From assembly GCA_030041335.1 (NCBI GenBank), contig JASHOB010000082.1:62001-126000 (forward strand): a stretch of DNA of 64,000 bases, in the 5' to 3' direction. The DNA comes from Alphaproteobacteria bacterium. GTDB taxonomy: Bacteria; Pseudomonadota; Alphaproteobacteria; ATCC43930; CGMCC-115725. Position 1 is the stretch's first letter, and each line of letters begins with the position of its first letter. The position numbers and the translations under genes were made by a program. The notes beneath the pieces are model-generated. The model did no database searches. It was not told where the DNA came from and was given only the letters and a program-made list of their open reading frames with translations. Below, one piece after another: positions 60,552-64,000 of this stretch.

Positions 60552-62003
60552 CTATTGGTCGTCACCGTCATTCGCCTGACCGCTCGTGTTGCCCGCGCGA
60601 TTTTCCGCAGCGCTTACCGATGAGCGCGGTGGCAGGTCGCTGGCATCGAGCGGCGGCGCTTGGTCGGCCTCGGATTCAGGCGGCAGGTTGGCGTCTTGTT
60701 CACGGCGTGCACGCAACGGCGCCGGCGGGGGCGGCGGTTCGTACCCATCCGCATCTGCCCGATCCGTTTGCTCGTGATCTTGCGCCTGATCCAGTTGCTC
60801 CTCGTTCATCTGCGCTCGATGATTCATCTGCTCCTGATCAAGTTGCTCCTGCTCCTGGTTCACCTGTCCCCGATGATCCATCTGCGCCTGATCAAGTTGC
60901 TCCTGCTCCTGGTTCATCTGTTCCGGGTGATCCATCTGCGCCCGATCCATTTGCTCCTGAACCGCTTGCTCTTCTCGGTAGCGCGCCTCGCGCGCGCGCC
61001 GCGCCGCCGCCTCCCGGCGCTGACGTTCGGCGCGAAGCTTGTCTTGATGCCGGTGGACTTCGGCTAGGCGCAGTTTTTCGGCTTGATCCTTCTGCCGTTG
61101 GGCCTCTTCGGCGGCTTGGCGTTGAGCCTGCTGGCGAGCCTGTTCCGCCTGATCTTTCTGCCGTTGCGCCTCCTCGGCGGCCTGGCGTTCGGCCTGCCGG
61201 CGAGCCTGTTCCGCCTGATCCTTCTGCCGTTGCGCCTCCTCGGCGGCCTGGCGTTCGCTCTGCCGGCGAGCCTGTTCCGCCTCATCCTTCTGCCGTTGCG
61301 CCTCCTCGGCGGCCTGGCGTTCGGCCTGCCGGCGAGCCTGTTCCGCCTCATCCTTCTGCCGTTGCGCCTCCTCGGCGGCCTGGCGTTCGCTCTGCCGACG
61401 GGCCTGTTCCGCCTGCTCTTTCTGCCGTTGCACCTCCTCGGCAGCACGCCGTGCGGCCTGCTCGCGCGCTTGTTCCGCCTCATTCACGACCGGCTGCTGC
61501 GGGGCATAGGGCACGGGCGGCGTCTTCGTCTCGGGCGCGACGCCCATATCGACAGTAGCTTGGGTCGCCGGCCGATTGACATAATCGGCGGGTGGCGCTG
61601 ACAACGGCGGCGGCTGCGCCGGAGCCTTCATCGACGCAGTGGCGCTCGACGCCTGGGGCGGTATCGCATCCTCGGCGGTGGTGTATTTCCAAAAGGCAAA
61701 AGCGCCGCCGCCAAGGCAGAACACGATAAACGCCGCAATCGCGATGAACGGCGTTGAACCGCTGCCTTGATGGGCGCGCAAATCCGGTGGCACAGCAAAA
61801 TTCCGGTCGAACGATACCTGCGGTTCGCCGCCGCCGCGCTCGCGCGGCTGCGATTCCTCGCCGAAGGTCCGTGCGCGCTGTTTCGGTCCGTCGTCGAAAA
61901 CGCGCACGCGCGGCTCCAGATAGGGCTGCTCGACGCGCCCTTGAGGCGTGTCGGCCCCGCGCGACAGCGGTTGCGGGTCCTTGCGTTGGCGGTCTTCGCT
62001 CAT
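60552..62003 (-). CDS. Repetitive coiled-coil single-pass membrane protein
   Basis: A 483-residue protein of unusual make-up. The N-terminal 80 residues are cytoplasmic and basic/acidic mixed; residues 84-107 (FIAIAAFIVFCLGGGAFAFW) form a membrane helix; 113-172 is Pro/Ala-rich. Residues 176-310 are about six near-identical 22-residue units of the type AEEAQRQKDEAEQARRQ (five nearly perfect, outer ones worn), making a charged TolA-like coiled coil. Residues 355-406 are a second repeat of three 18- or 16-residue Gln/Met/Asp-rich units. The C-terminus is Pro-rich. It resembles TolA-type periplasm-spanning helices but lacks a TolA C-terminal domain. Confidence 0.8.
   Translation of the reverse strand: MSEDRQRKDPQPLSRGADTPQGRVEQPYLEPRVRVFDDGPKQRARTFGEESQPRERGGGEPQVSFDRNFAVPPDLRAHQGSGSTPFIAIAAFIVFCLGGGAFAFWKYTTAEDAIPPQASSATASMKAPAQPPPLSAPPADYVNRPATQATVDMGVAPETKTPPVPYAPQQPVVNEAEQAREQAARRAAEEVQRQKEQAEQARRQSERQAAEEAQRQKDEAEQARRQAERQAAEEAQRQKDEAEQARRQSERQAAEEAQRQKDQAEQARRQAERQAAEEAQRQKDQAEQARQQAQRQAAEEAQRQKDQAEKLRLAEVHRHQDKLRAERQRREAAARRAREARYREEQAVQEQMDRAQMDHPEQMNQEQEQLDQAQMDHRGQVNQEQEQLDQEQMNHRAQMNEEQLDQAQDHEQTDRADADGYEPPPPPAPLRARREQDANLPPESEADQAPPLDASDLPPRSSVSAAENRAGNTSGQANDGDDQ
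60786..60941 (-). repeat. 54-bp tandem repeat within the coiled-coil gene (Q/M/D-rich units)
   Basis: Three units encoding AQMDHPEQMNQEQEQLDQ, AQMDHRGQVNQEQEQLDQ and a shorter EQMNHRAQMNEEQLDQ. The codons differ moderately between copies, so expansion is not very recent. Two Met and one His per unit suggest possible metal-binding capacity. Confidence 0.8.
61074..61478 (-). repeat. 66-bp tandem repeat within the coiled-coil gene (22-residue units)
   Basis: About six copies of a 66-bp unit encoding AAEEAQRQKDEAEQARRQAERQ-type sequence, with nearly identical DNA in the central four copies. The periodicity gives heptad-like a/d Ala and Leu-poor positions, consistent with a long single alpha-helix or loose coiled coil. 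DNA identity suggests recent expansion or contraction by slippage. Confidence 0.85.
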
Positions 62004-62441
62004 GGTCGTTTGAAAAGGTTAGTTCGGCCCCGACGTCAAGTTAAATCAATTCAGAGCGGTTACTTTTGATAACAAGACGCCGACCGGGCGCGTCTGGTTC
62101 CCGGACGATGAACCGGTGATGTACCTGCAAATACAGAACTGGCCGCGACATCTTGCCCCAACCGGATGGGGTGTGAACGCCGCAAGTGCCACCCCCAATT
62201 CGCCATTCACCATGGCATCTCCACTTGCGGATGCGCGCGTACTTCGCGCTACGACCGCGACCCGTCGGTCAAGCTCGGCATGCAACTTTGCGTCGGACGA
62301 CGGCCCGGCCCGTGCGCAGTTCATCGCGAGGAGGCGCGACATCGTCGCGCTCTACTCGGCGGCGCGCCGAGCGAATTGCGTCGCATGCCTGGCGGTCAGC
62401 GCGCAGCGATCTCACCAGCGACGGCTCCACCAGCGCTGGGA
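62004..62441. other. Intergenic region upstream of the coiled-coil gene
   Basis: These 438 bp have no supported gene. A hairpin, AGACGC (62075-62080) with GCGTCT (62090-62095), could end the phospholipase transcript. On the minus strand TTGTTATC and AATTGATTTAAC at about 62045-62075 form the most AT-rich part and are the likely promoter area for the coiled-coil gene. Confidence 0.4.
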
Positions 62442-63941
62442 TCACGGTGGGGCAGGTGCGCCAGATTTTTCATCGAGGATCAGTGTCGACGCTCGGGGGG
62501 CGGCGAAATCGAACAGACCCGTGAGTGGACCAGCTTTGGCGTCAAATGAATCGTTGCCGATCCGGCCCAGCGCCCAATTGTCTTCGATAAAACGGAGGAT
62601 CGACGTCTGGTCGGTCACGGTGTGATCGACATAATTGACGCGCGCGAACGGCGAGATAACCAACAATGGCAGACGCGGGCCGTGACCGCAGCGGCCCTGG
62701 TAAGTGCCAGGTTGCGGCGAACCACACTCGCCCAGACCGCTATACGAATCGACGCCGGGGATTGCCGAGCCGTTGACGATCGGCGGGGCAACATGGTCGT
62801 ACCAGCCGTCGGAATCGTCGTAGGTCAGGATGATCGCGGTGTCGCGCCAATAAGGCGAACGCATAATCGCGTTGATGATGTGGACGAGATACACTTGCTC
62901 GTCGAGCGGGTTGGAATAAGCCGGGCCGGCATGTCCGTCCTGGTATGCCTTGGCCTTCACAAAGCTCACGGCCGGCAAACGGCCTTGCGCCAGCGCGTCG
63001 TAGAACACGGCAAGATCATACTGATGGTTGGCGCGGTCCGCATGACCGACCTTGTCCGGTGCCGAGGGCGGCAAGTGCCTGGGATTGGCGCTCTGCGCAT
63101 AATATTGGAACGGCTCGTGGTGTGGCGAATAGTCGAAGACGCGGCCCGGACCTGCCGAGCGCGCGCCGCAGAATGCCTTGCCGCGCTTGGTGCCGTTCGG
63201 CTTGAAGCCACCCTGGAACCAACCCCAACTCACCTGTTTGGCGTTGAGGAGATCCCCGATATTGCGACCGAGCATAACGGCATGCGGCTTGTCGGGATCG
63301 GAACAATCGTCATAAGCCGGGTCGAGATCGTCGATAATGGTGAGAATCGGTAGCGGCACGACCGGCAATTTGGTCGGGACCATGACCGCGCCATGGGTGT
63401 TGCCGGAGATAAGATTGATTGCGCCAGGCGTTGACGGCCCAAAAGTGGTGCCGAAGTACCGGTCGCTCATGGCGAAATGCTGGGCATAATTCCACAATGC
63501 CGTGACCGTATTCCCGTCGAAATAGCCCATCACCAGCGATGCGTCGCAGCCGCCGCTGGGCGACGAGGTGGCTTCAACAAATCGGTCCATTTTGCCGCCA
63601 TTGAACGCGGCCTGTTCGTCCGCATACTCGTGATCCATGTCGCAGGTCGCGGCAAGCTGCCGCCACAATCGGATTGGATTGGCGGAGTTGGGATTGTGCT
63701 CGAGCAACTGCGGCGTCAGCCCGTCGACCGCTGGAGTGCCGGGCGCTGCGTCGAACCGCTGCTCGCCCGGCAGGTTCTGCGCATGCGGGTAGGTGCCGAA
63801 ATAGTGGTCGAAGGAGACATTTTCCTGGAACAGCACGACCACGTGTTTGATGCGAGTTGTGGTTGGCGGCGGCGCTGGCTGTGCGAGTGCAGCCGTTGCT
63901 GCCACCAGCATCGCCAGCGCCCAAAGATTTCCTAACAGCAT
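62442..63941 (-). CDS. Exported phosphoesterase (phospholipase C / acid phosphatase family)
   Basis: A 499-residue secreted enzyme of the bacterial phospholipase C/AcpA superfamily (alkaline-phosphatase fold). The signal peptide LWALAMLVAATAALAQPA precedes KHVVVLFQENVSFDHYFGTYP, whose Glu and Asn bind the metal. FGPSTPGAINLISGNTHG holds the nucleophile region, ILTYDDSDGWYDHVAPP and GHGPRLPLLVISPFARVNYVDH the remaining metal ligands. Substrate could be phospholipid or a phosphomonoester. ATG 63941 is used; the preceding GTG is in frame. It is alone, about 440 bp from its neighbour. Confidence 0.93.
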   Translation of the reverse strand: MLLGNLWALAMLVAATAALAQPAPPPTTTRIKHVVVLFQENVSFDHYFGTYPHAQNLPGEQRFDAAPGTPAVDGLTPQLLEHNPNSANPIRLWRQLAATCDMDHEYADEQAAFNGGKMDRFVEATSSPSGGCDASLVMGYFDGNTVTALWNYAQHFAMSDRYFGTTFGPSTPGAINLISGNTHGAVMVPTKLPVVPLPILTIIDDLDPAYDDCSDPDKPHAVMLGRNIGDLLNAKQVSWGWFQGGFKPNGTKRGKAFCGARSAGPGRVFDYSPHHEPFQYYAQSANPRHLPPSAPDKVGHADRANHQYDLAVFYDALAQGRLPAVSFVKAKAYQDGHAGPAYSNPLDEQVYLVHIINAIMRSPYWRDTAIILTYDDSDGWYDHVAPPIVNGSAIPGVDSYSGLGECGSPQPGTYQGRCGHGPRLPLLVISPFARVNYVDHTVTDQTSILRFIEDNWALGRIGNDSFDAKAGPLTGLFDFAAPRASTLILDEKSGAPAPP

Positions 63942-64000
63942 CACGCGTTTCTAATGACGCTTTGCGTCAATTCGGTTACGCCGGCTCGGCAAGACGTTTT

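Noticed and set aside
61074-61478. The 66-bp repeats as a CRISPR array
   Set aside because: Units are contiguous, in frame and coding, with no unique spacers between them.
60416-61558. Plus-strand frames across the repeat region (Pro/Ala-rich and Leu-rich repetitive translations)
   Set aside because: They mirror the 66-bp and 54-bp repeats of the minus-strand coiled-coil gene. Repeats whose length is a multiple of three keep all frames open, so the long frames are by-products.
62046-62625. Small frames on both strands between the phospholipase and coiled-coil genes
   Set aside because: No family resemblance or ribosome binding sites, and one runs into the phospholipase gene antisense.

Overview
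This is a GC-rich chromosomal segment of an alphaproteobacterium, most likely from the Rhodospirillales or a related order. The evidence is the family set (DUF4170, DUF2244, double-length dCTP deaminase, bactofilin), conserved pairings (thrB-rnhA, metX-metW, chorismate mutase-hisC-tyrC next to metX, purD/xseA), and dense packing with many 4-nt ATGA overlaps. I see no rRNA, tRNA, CRISPR array, transposase or integrase. Most of the window is ordinary core metabolism with small accessory stretches between core blocks.

Layout. 0-7.7 kb: DUF4170, UbiD-type decarboxylase, PfkB sugar/adenosine kinase, EI24 membrane protein, bactofilin, a lipoprotein, endonuclease III with a FUSC-type transporter, and a DUF2244 protein. 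7.7-11.6 kb: a compact polyamine-type ABC operon (potDABC order) behind a good sigma70-like promoter. 11.8-18.2 kb: an accessory, partly gene-poor stretch with a cytochrome P450, a tiny basic protein, an exported protein, a PAS/HisKA_3 protein lacking an ATPase domain, a KirBac-type potassium channel, a lipoprotein and a double-CDGSH iron-sulfur protein. Its 837-bp intergenic region carries a tandem repeat with two DnaA-box-like 9-mers and two perfect palindromes. 18.3-27.5 kb: thrB-rnhA, yqgE, a family 2 glycosyltransferase, a DsbD/ScsB-like reductase with a peroxiredoxin, MFS, apaG, folE and a methyltransferase. 27.6-33.1 kb: a reductive pyrimidine catabolism module (dihydropyrimidinase divergent from an omega-amino acid aminotransferase), an MFS transporter and dCTP deaminase. 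A palindrome resembling the RutR box lies between the two divergent catabolic genes. 33.3-37.0 kb: a three-gene operon of a 4,5-dihydroxyphthalate-decarboxylase-like protein, a family 5 solute-binding protein and a short MetE-like protein, with no permease. 37.0-42.9 kb: aromatic amino acid genes (chorismate mutase, hisC, tyrC) divergent from methionine genes (metX, metW), then an aldo/keto reductase. 43.1-49.0 kb: purD, xseA, an M23 peptidase and two tandem MDR-type oxidoreductases. 49.2-53.2 kb: TetR-SnoaL with a near-perfect operator, a VOC/FAH pair and an orphan Leu/Ile/Val-type binding protein. 53.3-62.0 kb: glycan and envelope genes (GT25, a DxD protein, GT1-like, GT4, GT9, a histidine phosphatase, a single-pass protein and a large repetitive coiled-coil membrane protein) interrupted by an Rrf2/TauE pair. 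62.4-63.9 kb: an exported phospholipase C/acid phosphatase family enzyme.

How genes work together. Clear modules are polyamine uptake; Phe/Tyr branch enzymes opposite methionine biosynthesis; hydantoin/dihydropyrimidine opening followed by beta-alanine transamination under a shared palindrome; a self-regulated TetR-SnoaL unit; and a minus-strand surface-glycan unit in which phosphatase, GT9 and GT4 are coupled by 4-nt overlaps. I found no convincing wholly new system. The best leads are the permease-less binding-protein/MetE-like operon, the orphan PAS-HisKA_3 protein next to the DnaA-box repeat, and the coiled-coil/TM/phosphatase/GT gene string.
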